Below, in pieces: positions 34,114 to 46,300 of a DNA stretch of 64,000 nt. The notes beneath the pieces are model-generated. The model saw nothing but the letters and a program-made list of their open reading frames with translations, searched no databases and was not told the origin of the DNA. The stretch comes from Protonemura montana (taxonomy: Eukaryota > Arthropoda > Insecta > Plecoptera > Nemouridae). The DNA lies in assembly GCA_947568835.1 (NCBI GenBank), contig OX387610.1, positions 12,505,001 through 12,569,000 on the forward strand, in the 5' to 3' direction. Each line of letters opens with the position of its first letter. Position 1 is the first letter of the stretch. Made by a program: the position numbers and the translations under genes.

Positions 34114-35145
34114 TCTTCTCCACCACAACAAATATCCAGCCTCTTGGCATTCAATATGCACAAGAAAGCACAAGTGAATTTTATAATTTAGAAAAAAAGT
34201 ACATTACAAATGGCTTTAATTGGAATTATTTAAGTGACATAAGCACCTAGCAAAAAGTCCTTTATAATGCTAGCACCTTGGCGTCAATTCCTGTTTGAAA
34301 CTCCAACTCACCAAGCCTCAACACGCCCATCAGCATCTGTACGCAGCCCGTGAGGAAGCAAAGCAGCACGGCAAAGTCTGGGTTGCGGCCCACGACTTGC
34401 TGGTATGTCATGAGGGACATGAGGGCCGTGGGTCCGATGGTGATATCCTTGCACCCGCCAAGAACTGCGTAGACAAAGCAGCCCGCGAACGCAGAGTAGA
34501 GACCGTACTGTGACAGGCAAGGCACATTTTTTGAGGTTAGGCTTTCAAGGTACACGCTTTGGCAACAAGTGCCCCCGACCTTTGATGTTCATTGACCACT
34601 ACATCACTGGGTGGACTGCATACACCCACGTGCATTGACCACTACATAACTGGGTGGACTGCGTACACCCGCGTGCATTGACCACTACATCACTGGGTGG
34701 ACTGCGTACACTCACGTGATTGACCACTACATCACTGGGTGGACTGCGTACACCCTCGTGAATTGACCACTACATCACTGGGTGGACTGCGTACACCCAC
34801 GTGCATTTACCACTACATCACTGGGTGGACTGCGTACACTCACGTGTATTGACCACTACATCACTGGGTGGACAGCGCACACCGTGTGCATTTACCACTT
34901 CATCACTGGGTGGACTGCATAAACCCACATGCATTGACCACTAAATCACTCACCTGTGGTTCCAAACCTGCCAGGGTGGCGTAGGCCAGTCCCTGTGGCA
35001 TGACCGTCAATCCGACTGTGACGCCTGCAATCAGGTCGCACACGAACTTGTCCGCATTGTAGTGTGGAAGCCATGCAACGATGGGCACGCGGCGCTTTAA
35101 CAAGCGCACGCAGCGGTCCTTGAACAAGCTGGACACTTCGGGCAT
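26041..35145 (-). CDS. SLC26A11: SLC26A11-like sulfate/anion transporter, 11 coding exons
   Basis: Exons 5' to 3' are 35145-34954, 34507-34312, 33561-33422, 32769-32689, 32069-31895, 30716-30552, 29660-29499, 28924-28812, 28143-27970, 27331-27158 and 26346-26041 (stop TAG). They total 1878 bases, 625 residues, in frame with GT-AG junctions, against roughly 600 residues for SLC26A11 as I recall it. The product begins like the family (VPIVAWLPHY, then LIAGVTVGLTVMPQGLAYA) and continues with YGLYSAF, DITIGPTALMSL, LIDFISVPVTVGFTSA, SLWLLSTARNAL, DATQELVTLG and PVTGSFSRSAVN. These are the membrane anion-exchanger core. A cytoplasmic STAS domain follows (exons 10-11, about residues 467-610, with SSLYFPAVDFV and IASLIDDFGKRKQRLLFV). 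The start Met lies 4 bases after an acceptor (cttccgcag|CACCATG), so a non-coding 5' exon is expected upstream. The exon 10 donor (GTGGAC) is weak and abuts a repeat array. The predicted role is sulfate or other anion transport at a membrane. The SLC26A11 subtype is assigned from remembered sequence similarity. Confidence 0.9.
26586..27153 (+). repeat. 114-bp satellite array in SLC26A11 intron 10
   Basis: About five units in the reference orientation fill 568 bases of the 811-base intron between exons 10 and 11. The last unit (caatggt at 27147-27153) ends three bases before the GT of the exon 10 donor. Intron sequence left of the array, 26347-26585, is unremarkable. Confidence 0.9.
28195..28770 (-). 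repeat. tandem 5S-like heads in SLC26A11 intron 8
   Basis: On the minus strand the stretch consists of six or so degenerate copies of the 5S-like SINE head (accggt-type, ggtgatct, then ggtattggatgggtgac) without the SINE body. Units are about 70-95 bases and some have internal deletions. It occupies most of the intron between 28144 and 28811. Confidence 0.75.
29020..29072 (+). mobile_element. fragment of tRNA-like SINE tail
   Basis: ttgggcatcaatttttgaat followed by the tatagtg...ataataataaaa tail matches the 3' part of the family. It lies just left of the fold-back copy at 29163. Confidence 0.6.
29163..29398. mobile_element. fold-back tRNA-like SINE in SLC26A11 intron 7
   Basis: Two copies of the SINE tail lie in inverted orientation. 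The left arm (gcaaacgcttgtaatgcgcg ... aaaattgatgc) and right arm (gcatcaatttttgagacggt ... gcaagcgtttgc) are about 65 bp each, flanking a reduced tRNA-like middle with a B box (ggggtttgattccctg). Confidence 0.75.
29973..30020. repeat. 15-bp unit repeated three times
   Basis: The unit is gaagccagagtcact, three tandem copies, inside SLC26A11 intron 6 next to the fold-back element at 30080. Confidence 0.7.
30080..30262. mobile_element. fold-back element with perfect 23-bp palindrome
   Basis: Family flank (catgtctacttgatttatcc, then ttagcactagttt), the arm (aaactatttgaaatgggttt) and the core (acgtttcgtaac...) are present. At 30201-30247, gttacttcttcaagggtaag and agc are followed by one base and then their exact reverse complement. 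Confidence 0.75.
31448..31621. mobile_element. fold-back family element, opposite orientation
   Basis: The order is flank (gtttttagactcatgtctac), actagtttt, the core (cccttgataaagtaacaggt, then acaagttacgaaacgttggg) and the terminal arm (caaatagttttttcaac). It lies in SLC26A11 intron 5. Confidence 0.7.
32263..32471 (-). repeat. 114-bp satellite, about 1.8 copies, SLC26A11 intron 4
   Basis: Same unit as at 17612 and in the same orientation. The right flank includes tttttttcaaagctggcaac, similar to the flank at 18040-18070. Confidence 0.85.
34074..34112. repeat. (TC)n microsatellite, SLC26A11 intron 2
   Basis: About 19 uninterrupted TC dinucleotides. Confidence 0.95.
34588..34950. repeat. 43-bp tandem array filling SLC26A11 intron 1
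   Basis: The unit is cattgaccactacatcactg followed by ggtggactgcgtacacccac and gtg, about 8.5 copies. The final partial unit (cattgaccactaaatcact) runs into the splice donor of exon 1, so its complement supplies donor bases +4 onward. Confidence 0.9.
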
Positions 35146-35149
35146 GGTG

Positions 35150-38100
35150 CTGCGGAAGAAGAATGGGATCAGCACGGAAGTGAATAGTCACACAGAGTGT
35201 GAAATGGCAATGAATTTACTGAAAAGAGCTTCTTGGCTCAAACATTCCAGAGATTCAAAAATACATTTCTATGACATTATTCTAGCATCGGAATTTATAA
35301 TTTTTCTCAAAATGTTTTGGAATATTGTATTATAAAGACTAGATGTTGTAAGCCAAATAAGGTGGATGGAGTTTGATACAAGTTTCCACAAGTCTCTACA
35401 AGTTTTGTAAAATTTCGTGAGAAAAAAACCGAAAGTAATGTCGGCTTTTGAGCACGGGAAAAAATTTGAGCTAAATTTTGAATTGTTGAGAAGCAATTTG
35501 ACCGGTTTTACTCAATGTTGCTGGTCGTCTGATTTAATTCAGAACACGGCAGGCCTATTTATCAAAATTTCGAGTAGCAATGGCAGGTAGATCGTGAAAA
35601 ACAGATGTTTTTTGGCAGGAGAAATTTAATATTTTTTTTTCCTTTGCAAAAAAATCTAAACCACTGACTCAGATGGTAAGTGTGTTTGCTCTTTAAAAAA
35701 AAAATAACAGTTATCAAGGAAAGATTTCATTTATTTACAAAAACATTATTACGCTGCTGGCAATTAAAGTTGTTGACATTTGCATTTAGAAAACAAGCAG
35801 CTAGCAGCAGCACTGTGCCAAGTTCAGATGGAAACTGTCACTTATCATGATGACACATTGCCCATTACCTTCCTCAAGTCAAAGAGACCACTGACCTACT
35901 GACTAATAACCACTCACTTCTGCTTTGCAGAACTCAACAGCTTTTTTAAGGTCAATCTATGTTGATTTCACACATCTGCAGTATGATTCACTTGTAGCTC
36001 TGTCACCTTTCCTGCATAGTATATTATTACAAACTTCTCGCTAGGTACCATACCATTACAATGAGACAAAAACACACTACAAAAGATAAGAAAAAAAGTC
36101 GAGGCAATTAAAAAAAAAATGTAAACATGCTGCTTTATAGCCTGTTAGTGAAAAAACAACTATAATTAAAGCCCTAAAAAAACAGTGTGACCCAGATAGA
36201 TAAAAAAAAAAAAAAGTGAAATCAACTTGCCAATCGTGGTGCAAAGTTTAAGTGTGTCTTTGGGTCTTTCTCAGTGTGTCAAGTTGAATGTAAGAAGACT
36301 TTAGAGACAAGATTTTGTCTTCATTTTTGCAGCACTCACTTCACTAGGATGTTTTTTTCACTAGGAACTGATGTAATTGGTCTGAAATTATCATATCTTG
36401 TTTGCTTCAAGGACGTTATTGTATTGATTGGTATTGGAGAGACGGTATCAACTCAATGCCACTACAAGCATGTACGACTAGATTGTGGGCATGAACAAAT
36501 ACCTAGATCGAGATGCATTGAGCATGCTAATGTGTCAGAGATAGCCGAAATCTCCCGGAAAACACGTGACAGGATTGAATAACTAGTTTAATAGTGCAAG
36601 GAGTGCATTTTTGTGTCTTGAAAAGTGCTGATCACTTCTATATTGAGCGATGTTGAAATCGGAGTAGTCAGATTAGCAAAATATTTTAATGGTGGGTAAG
36701 TTCTCTTCTTCCTGTAAGATAGCCGTTTGATTTTCTGTCAATCTAATAAAATAAATCAATAAAATAGCCTAAGACTACGTAGAAACCATTCTTTTTAAGC
36801 AATGAATGAAACTGTTGAATTTATTTTTTAATTCACTTACATTTAGTGGTGATACAAGTGCACGTTGAGTATTTAAAAGGTTTGTCTAAGTTCAGATTGT
36901 TTTAAAGTAGAGAAGCCAGAGTAAATGTACGTGTGTACTGGTTTGCTTCCAATCAATCATCTGTTTTCAATTCCGCTACATTCCTGCACGGCACTTTAAC
37001 TTCGAGGAAATGAATGATGTATTCAAAATCTCAATGAAAACAAGCCTCATAAATACAAGCACCAACCAACTAGCAAGTAGAAACTGACAGAACCTGTCGA
37101 CTTGATTCACAATATTCCAATCAAATGACCACGTGCCACCAATGAAATGTGCAGCCGTCAGCGTGAATAAATCAGTGTAGGTCACTCACCTCAGTGACTG
37201 CACAGCTGGGAGATGTTCTCTCCCTGGTTCCTGTCTTCACACTGGTGCCATGGGCTCAATCAATGGTCACTCTGGTCTACATTAGGTCAGGGTCACCAAA
37301 TTGCAACACCAGGCTGAAAACCATCAAGGCTGAACTTGCAAATCTTATTGTCTGGTTTTTCTTTAACTTTGAAATGGCTCAAGAAATTAAGAAAAAAAAT
37401 TGTTGATGTATGCAAATTTTGTACGTTATGTATTCTGCATGAGTGGGTACAATTGGTTAGTGAAACTTTTTTTTTTGTGAAATAAAGTTTCTACTTTTCG
37501 CAGGAATACGTTGACTTTCTTGATAAACATCACAGAAAGCTTCTAAAAAAAATTGGTGTTGGAGATGTTGAATTGTGTTTATGTACAAACATAGAGTAAC
37601 AACATTTGTAGAAAAGATAAGAATAAACAATCTTTTGCACATAAACTTGGCAGTGAGATGAAGACCTTTCTACAGTAGATTATGTCAAATAATTTATGTG
37701 AGCTAGTTATCTTTAAGGTGTCATAAAAAGTTATTGTGCCAACAAAATTGCTAAAATAATTGCTCAAAGTATTTTTACTGAAGAAAAGAAAATAAAACTT
37801 GAAAAGATAAACATGACAATTGTACAATAGTTAAAGAATGGGTGAACAATATAGCTAAGGACGACAGTACTTCTGCTCATTTTGAGCACATCTTTTCAAG
37901 ATAAAAGCTTGCATAAGAATGTGACTACTAAATCAAATAAGGAAACAAAAACACACTCAAACTTAGCTGGTTATGGCTAATAATCAATCACTGTCCCAAT
38001 GGCCTTCATGCAAATAACAGCTGGATCAAATTGAGCAATCATTGACTGTAGTACAAAGGAACTAAACTGTTGTAATGGCTAGAGTATATCGACCGCTTTG

Positions 38101-39708
38101 AGAAAGCTTCACAGTTCAATGGTTGAGGCAGGCATTGTCAAAAAATTAAATGCATCAAATTTGTATTGCTTAAGACTGTATACAATCAATTTGGTTTCAT
38201 AAGACTTAATGGTCAATTAGTACAATTGCAAGCAAGATTAGCCCAACTATAAAAGTCCTTCATTTTAACCACATTACACAAGAAACTATTACAAAATTTG
38301 GATTCAATGCCTCTAATATGTAGTATTTATTTTCAAATTTACTAGTAAACACGATCAAGCTATGGATAGGTATGTCAATATCCGTTTCGAGAGTAGGTAA
38401 AAGACCTTGTGACCAGAGTAAAAGTTCATCCGATTAATTGGATTCATCTTATCTTACAAACTTAAACAATGTGACCAATAAAAATTAGTTTGTGAATGTT
38501 TTGGAAGTTAGCCAATGCACAAATAGCGCTACTACACAAAACCTGAATGTCAAGTACATATATGACGCTTACTTGGTGGGTGCATTAGTGAATGACACCC
38601 ACAAGGGAGACACATTTTAAATTCAATTGCATCAAGGAAAGGACTATACAATTCGTCATGTTGTTACAATATCTGCATACAAAAACTAGATTTGGTATTA
38701 TTAATAAATTGACAAGAGAAAAGGAAAGCACATGTTATGGTTATGTAATGGCATTCACAAGTCAATATCACCGAATTCGGCTGATTAGATAATACTCGAT
38801 ATTTAATAAGACAAGCAGTGGCTTCCACCCATTACTCTGGCAAATTTAAGCAATACATATTGTGTAAATGAATTTTGTGAAATACCAACAGTCTTTGATA
38901 CCAACAATGTGGCGACAGATGACAGTTGTCACGTTTTGTTTACCGTCACATGAACTTACCATTTTGTTGCTGGATGAAGCTGTGTTTGTGCAGCTTAATA
39001 TGGCGTACTAAAGGAGTTCAAATAACCACGAATAAAATAAATACTGGGAATGTATTAGAAATGGGTAGAAAATAACATTCCCAACGTGGATCGCCCTCAT
39101 TTCATTACCGCCATGTTGCTACCAGCTTCTACCGGCTACCGCATGGAAGCACATAGAAGGGTGGTCAGTTTCAGGCGGGTGGTTTTGAATGCGAATTTCA
39201 CAAAGACATTCTTAAAATGAGTTCTGTTAAGAATAAAAACGAACAAGATTTTAAAGAAATGTAATCGAGCAACTATCAGGAATTATCAGTGATGCGAGAG
39301 ATTTGTTTACGGGAGTCAATGATTTAGTTGAATAAAAGCGGAGTTAATGAATGGATGACATTTAATTTTATTTATTTATTTAATTAAATACAAATTGTAT
39401 ATAGCACTGGTGGCACAAACTCTAATTAGGTTTAAAGTATGAAATTGTAGTGGTCCCGTTTCTAATTAGCTCACAAGATTAACAGCGTCACTATGTGATG
39501 TCAGTAGAAAGTTGTACTGTTGTAATTTATTTATGAAAAGACGCAGTCTCGCGCCTTAAAAATTTCCACCATGTTCTATGCCAGCCACCACTTTTGGTAT
39601 ATAGAGATCGAGTAAATATAAATTCAAACAAGTTCGTACAAAAATATAATTAATTCTAGGCTGATGGCCTGCCACGACCCTTTCAGCGCTTCTCAAACCT
39701 GCGTAGAA
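35150..39708. other. no coding gene recognised between SLC26A11 and NOS
   Basis: AT-rich sequence. It should hold the non-coding 5' exon(s) and promoter of SLC26A11 and, at its right end, the 3' UTR of NOS. TTTATT at 39526-39531 is one candidate complement of AATAAA for NOS, on the far side of the satellite array. The frame at 36274-36582 (102 codons, plus strand) has no recognisable domain. Confidence 0.35.
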
Positions 39709-40248
39709 TTCAATGTTAGATTCAATGCTAAGCATAGCCGAGATCGCCTGACAGTGCTTCTCAATTCTGCTATCTTATGTTACCACGGGTATATCATGGC
39801 CTAGCATAGGAGGTTCAATGGTAGATTCAACGTTTGGTAGCCATGGAGATGCTGAGATCACCTGACAGACCTTCTCAATTCTGCTATCTTATGTTACCAC
39901 GGGTATATCATGGCCTAGCATAGGAGGTTCAATGGTAGATTCAACGTTTGGTAGCCATGGAGATGCTAAGATCGCCTGACAGAGCTTCTCGATTCTGCTA
40001 TCTTATGTTACCACGGGTATATCATGGCCTAGCATAGGAGGTTCAATGATAGATTCAACGTTTGGTAGCCATGGAGATGCTGAGATCGCCTGACAGAGCT
40101 TCTCAATTCTGCTATCTTATGTTACCACGGGTATATCCTGCCCTAGCATAGGAGGTTCAATGGTAGATTCAACGTTTGGTAGCTAAGGAGATGCTGAGAT
40201 CACCTGACAGAGCTTCTCAATTCTGCTATCTTATGTTACCACGGGTAT
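39709..40248 (+). repeat. 114-bp satellite array just 3' of NOS
   Basis: About 4.7 units in the reference orientation, ending 55 bases from the NOS stop codon. If the NOS transcript extends past here, the array lies in its 3' UTR. Confidence 0.9.
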
Positions 40249-40302
40249 ATTTAACATTTTTTAAAGTTCACCAGCTCTAACCACACCGCACATGACTGGA
40301 GG

Positions 40303-43300
40303 TTACTCAATGTTCACCCGCTTATAGCTAGGCTTAAATAGTTGTATCTCTTTCCCTTTGCCAGAAAAAAACATCATCCGTGAGATTATGCCCCACCGCT
40401 TCTTCCTGCCAGCAGATGGCGCCAACTTTGGACCTTTCTTCTTGAGTGTCCCGTGATATTGGGTCACGCCGAAGATGTCCTCGTGAAAACGTTTTTCTTC
40501 CTGAATTAAGGACACGTCACATAAAAGAATAAAAAAAATAAAATGAAAATGAAATTTAAAACCAATCGAATCACCTTCCAACCGTAACTTTTCTTGCCAG
40601 AAATCAAGCAGACACAACATTTTTTCTGAGGTAGTGGAAGAGGGTCGCTGCATCACTTCTAAAGCGGAACCAAAGAAAATCTCGTAGAATCTCCGACCTC
40701 ATGCGAGTAACCTTGTGACCACAAGGTGTGCCATTAACACCTTACATCCAAAATTATTTTTTTGAGATTTTATATCAATAAGATATTTTAGTATTTGTCA
40801 GTCAACATTGGACCGCTGGTTAGCAACAATATGTCATATGAAGTTACAGTATGAAGTTACTTGCAACATGCTTGACAATTTCGTCAAGTTAATCTCCAAA
40901 ATATCTGCAAAAGCAGGAATTAAAACTCAATTCCGTCAGCTTCCGCTGGTGGTGCCACAACCAACTGTCAAACATGACACCATTGCCACCGACCTCAATC
41001 GCCCGGCTGCTTCTCAATTCTACCATCTTATGTTACCGCGGGTATATCATGGCCTAGCATAGGAGGTTCAACGGTAGATTCAACGTTTGGTAGCCATGGA
41101 GATGCTGAGATCGCCTAACAAAGCTTCTCAATTCTGCTATCTTATGTTACCACGGGTATAACATGGCCTAGTATAGGAGGTCCAATGGTAGATTCAACGT
41201 TTGGTAGCCATGGAGATGCTGAGAGCGCCTGACAGAGCTTCTCAATTCTGCTATCTTATGTTACCACGGGTATATCATGGCCTAGCATAGGAGGTTCAAT
41301 GTTAGATTCAACGTTTGGTAGCCACAGAGATGCTGAGATCCCTTGACAGAGCTTCTCAATTCTGCTTTCTTATGTTACCACGGGTATATCATGGCCTAGC
41401 ATAAGAGGTTCAATGTTAGATTCAACGTTTGTTAGCCACAGAGATGCTGAGATCCCTTGACAGAGCTTCTCAATTCTGCTATCTTATGTTACCACGGATA
41501 TATTCCAATACTCGACCCTCCATCCCCAAATACCTTGAGCTGATTTATGAACCGATTGGCGGCGTCGTCGTCCAGATGCCCTTGCTGCTTGGCGATGGTG
41601 GCGAGCGCTTTGCGTACACCCTCGGCCATCGAGACGTCGCCGCAGACAAAGAGATGGCCGCCACGCGCAGCCAACGCATGGTACACCGCTGCGCCTTGCT
41701 GCGCTAACACTTGCTGAACGTACGTCTACGCTTGGCCAGGGACAATTGATTTTTGGTTATTAACGACGCACTTTTTCGATAATGGTGCTGTGGCACTGGT
41801 CTAACAGCGTCGGTGGATGAGTGGGCGATGGTTATGATTATGATAAGCCTATCCTAGAAGAGAGGGAAACCTGGTGGCGAGTTAGATAATATATGCGAGT
41901 AATATATATTCATATAATCGAATGGTCTGGCGTGTTGGAAACACCGCTTCTCGTTAGATCACCGAAATTAAGCAACACTGCGCTGAGTCAGGTATTGGAT
42001 GGGTAACCATCATACACATGACCAGTTCTGTTCGGGAGAGAGGTTGGTGGGATGAAAGTTAGTACAGCAACTTCACTCGTCTTGCTTATCAACCTCTCGA
42101 CAGCATGGATTTGTGGAGGAATCCTATTGTTCGCGTTGTACTGTTCTTCGGAAGGGACGTGAAACCGGTGGTCTCCTTGGTCTTCGACAGGAGTAGGCTA
42201 CGTGCCGGCACCGGGTTTCCCCTCCTCCCTTCTAGTCTAGGTTAGGTTCATCATCATCCTCATCATCATCCACTCATTCACCGACGCCATTAGACCAGTG
42301 CCGCATGGCCAGATGTCAAAACAGTGCATCGTTAAACACCACAAATAGTAATAATGTTCATATATTTTATGGCATTAAAGCTTGTTGTCGCACCTTTGGT
42401 ACGGAGGTGTCCCGCGAGACCGCCAAGAATTGTGAAGTTAGGCCACCCTCCTTGATCATCTGCAGCTTCTCGTCGTGGAACAAATCCATGTCCCGGTGAC
42501 GGCACCCGAAGAACAGAGTCATCTCGCCAAACTCCTTGCGAGCTTTCTCTGTGAATTCAGAAACACGCGGAACTACATTTCAAGCTGCTAATTATACTTC
42601 AAATAAATACTGTCTGCCTTTAAAAAAGACATTTTCAAATGATTTTTGAATGCTAAGTAAAGGACAACTAAAATTTCCCGACGTTTCGTAACTTGTACCT
42701 GTTACTTCTTCAAGGGTTAGAGCAGTCCTGACAATTTTCCAATAACAAAGAACCACATAAAATTATAACAATTACCAAGTTCAAGCCTCCTAAATGCATC
42801 TAAATAAAATAATCAGGGTCAATAACTCAAAAACTAATGTATTTTGTATTTTCTGAAATAAAATCTTGAAAACATTGGTGTTTTTTACTAACTAACCAAT
42901 TATGTGTATGGAAAATGTGTATATGGAATGGAATATGTGTCTGCCTTTCTGCATGCTTCCCTACAATTCGTAATAAGCCGATCAAATTGTAAGATGCCTA
43001 CCAATTTTTACTGGTTTCTCTCGAAATTTGTGCAGCCCCAAGCCAACAAAGGATTGCCTGACTTCATTTTCCTACCAGCAGGCTGGATCCTTTGCCCTAT
43101 CCAGATATTTCAGATACTCATGGAGACCACAGGTGCAAAATATGATGAAAAATTAAAGAAACAAACCACTTTTCCAGAATTATTGTGGCATAAGGTAATA
43201 CAATTGAGTGTGTAGGTACACACTCAACCGTAATATTGGTATTAATAACTAAGATAGAGAACCCGACCGGAAATTGGGAGGTGCCGGGTTCGTATTCCGG

Positions 43301-46300
43301 TTCGCTCGCTTATTTCCCCAGTTTAGCTTCCCTTCCAGCTGTCGCTTGCTGGTTTCAGCTCCGTAGTGGAATCACCAGAAAAAAAACACAAAAAAAAAAC
43401 CCGGCAGCACCCTCATCATCATCTACTCATTCACCGACACCATTAGACCAGTGAGCAATGCCGGTTGTCAAAACAGTGCGTCGTTAAACCCCACAAGTCA
43501 ATCATTCTGTTTTTTTCTGATGTACTTACCGGTATTGACCTTACTGAGCTGGTGGCTACGCTGTTGCCAGAACCCTCTGAATGGCGCTACGCCAGTGCCG
43601 GGACCCACCATTATCACCGGTTTGCTCACATCTGGCGGCAGCGCAAAGTTTTTGCCGCTGTAGAAAAAAGGGAGCTGTAGAAAAAAATCTTCAAAAATGG
43701 CTATGAGTATGAACTGTGAGTATTCACTGCCTCTTGGTTCTACTCCTTGGAGATCCGTCATTCTCATCAAATACACTGAAATCGTCTCAAAAAGCCAGTG
43801 TCCAAGTAGCTCAATGGTTCAGAGCAACACCCGCGTCAGGTGGAGATCGGGGTTCATGTCCCCGTTTGGGCATCAATTTTTGAGACGGTTATAGTGTTGA
43901 TAATAAGTTAATAATAAAATACCCCGCGCATTGCAAACGTTTGCAATTTAAATAAGATTTCATCTAAGTAAAAACGTCTCAAACTGTACTAACTTTCTGA
44001 CAAACAAGAAGACTGGTTCGCCGACCGTGACGTCATTGAGGTAGTTGGAGCAGACTCCGAAGTGGATGGGTCCTGTACCAGCCTCCGAGCGGTAGCTGAC
44101 AACGCTCACTGTCAGGTGGATCTGTCCTGGATGGACGTCCTGGCAAGAGCTGATGCTGTAAAACCGCGGCTGAAGAGGGTCAAGGATGACAGCCAATAGT
44201 GCGGCTGAGATTTGGACGGAATGGAATTCCTCGAGAACTTCGAGGACGGTGGGAAGACGGCGACTTCGCCAAGCGTCGTATTCGCTGGAGTCCTGAAAAT
44301 ATGAAAAACCTATTATAAAAAGCAGGAAAATTGATGGAAATTGTAATGGGAAATTTCATTTATTGTTGCCATTTGGTGCCATGTACCTCGTAGCACACAG
44401 GGTAAAAAAGGCCTTATTTTTTTTTATAATTTTGAGCATTTTCATTTTGAAATTCTGATCTCAAAAGTTTTGATCTCCTAACACATCTACGATTGAAACG
44501 TGTCTGATTGCACAAGTTCCTGGTTCCCATTAAAGCTGCCCGCATAACAATCATTTGACTGTTATGATTGTTTTTAGAATCATGTCTACTTCATCTAATC
44601 TTAGCACTAGTTTTGACAAAAACTATTTCAACTGGGTTTTGAATGCTTAGTGAAGAACAACTAAATTTCCCAACGTTTCGTAACTTGTAACTGTTACTTT
44701 TTTTTTTACCCATTGACCCTGATTATTTTATTTAGATGCATTCAGGATGCTTGAACTAGGTAATTGTTATAATTTTACGTGGTTCTTTTGTTATCGGAAA
44801 ATAGTCAGGACTGCTCTAACCCTTGATAAAGTAACAGGTACAAGTTACAAAACGTCGGGAAATTTAGTTGCTTTTCACTTAGCATTCAAAACCCAGTTAA
44901 AACAGTTGATTTTCTCATTTGACTACGTTATGTGGATTTTAACTGTGTTTTTTTCTTTTGAAAAGGGTTTGCAGCCTTAAGAAGAACTTTATTTCCCTAC
45001 GTTTCATCGGATTACACTCCGCCATCTTTAATCACTATTATTATTATATTTTACATCACTGTTTAAAGTTTCATATGCAAACTTATTCTATAAGGCCCAT
45101 ACAATTACTATGCAACTTGTCAGTAGCCAAATAAATAAACAATAAACAATAGTAAAACCACACAAATATCTAAAACCACTGGTACTACCAATGACTCTCA
45201 AACCCTCAGGAAACTAATCACATAACTGACCGTCACCAGCTGAGTCAGTCGCTGCACTTGCTCTGGCAACGTCGCCGAGGGCAGCAACGCCTCGAGCTGC
45301 GTGGGGCGCAGCGGCGAGGTGATGTCCAGGAAGCGCGTGAGCAGCGTACGCAGCGAGCACGCGTGCAGCGCTCCATGCGGCGACCACGTCAATGTCGTGC
45401 CTGCTCCGACAACAATGAAATTACAATTTTATCAAAAGGATTTCTAGTTGGTCACAGAGCGAATGCCCCAAAGACTAGTAGCGCAACTAACGGTTAAGTA
45501 CGTCATCTCATAAAACGGTGTGAAACCGTTCTACAGGAGTGATAATATTGAATTGTATTAGCGAAAAATGGCCGCCAAATGACTTATATACCGAGTAAAA
45601 TGGATGATGTTACTTGTTGGAGTTACAGTTGTTTTGAGTGTGAAGAAATTTCAACTATTGATACCCATTAATTGAAATTTTGAATGTGGCCAAGGTATTT
45701 TAAAAGGACTGCAGCAAGGAACCAATGGGTGGAACCTACCGTTGCCAAGTTTTGCAGGCTCATTTGCTAAGCAGAAGTTTAAAATTAATCCTGGACTGCC
45801 TAGAAACCTTAGAAAGGATGCTCAATAAATGTTAACTGTTCTTAAATTAAGGAAAACTCTGGGTTAGCAACATGCAAATTACCATCCGCCTAAATTATTT
45901 AACAGCCTCCCACTCAAAGTCAGAACTGCGAAAGACTGGAATAATTTCAAAACCAACATTTTTGAATTGATAATCAAAAAAGGAAATAGTCCTTTCGATT
46001 TTTAAGCATCTGTTAGTCCACAAAAATACCACACACACTGTGTAACTTAAATGAGATTTTTCAAAACTTATTTTTTAATTTTTTGTATGAACCTAGAGCC
46101 CAACATGTAAATAAATGTGAAAAATTAAAAGAAAAATACATACATGAATTAGGATGGAATCTTATTTAAGTGCAAACGCTTGCAATGCGCGGGGTATTTT
46201 ATTATTAACAACACTATAACCGTCTCAAAAATTGATGCCCAAACGAGGACTCGAACCCCGATCTCCACCGATCTCGGGTGTTGCTCTAACTCATCAAATA

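Noticed and set aside
45258..45497. plus-strand Arg/Gln-rich frame in NOS
   Set aside because: It is the antisense shadow of the FAD-domain exon 45231-45400.
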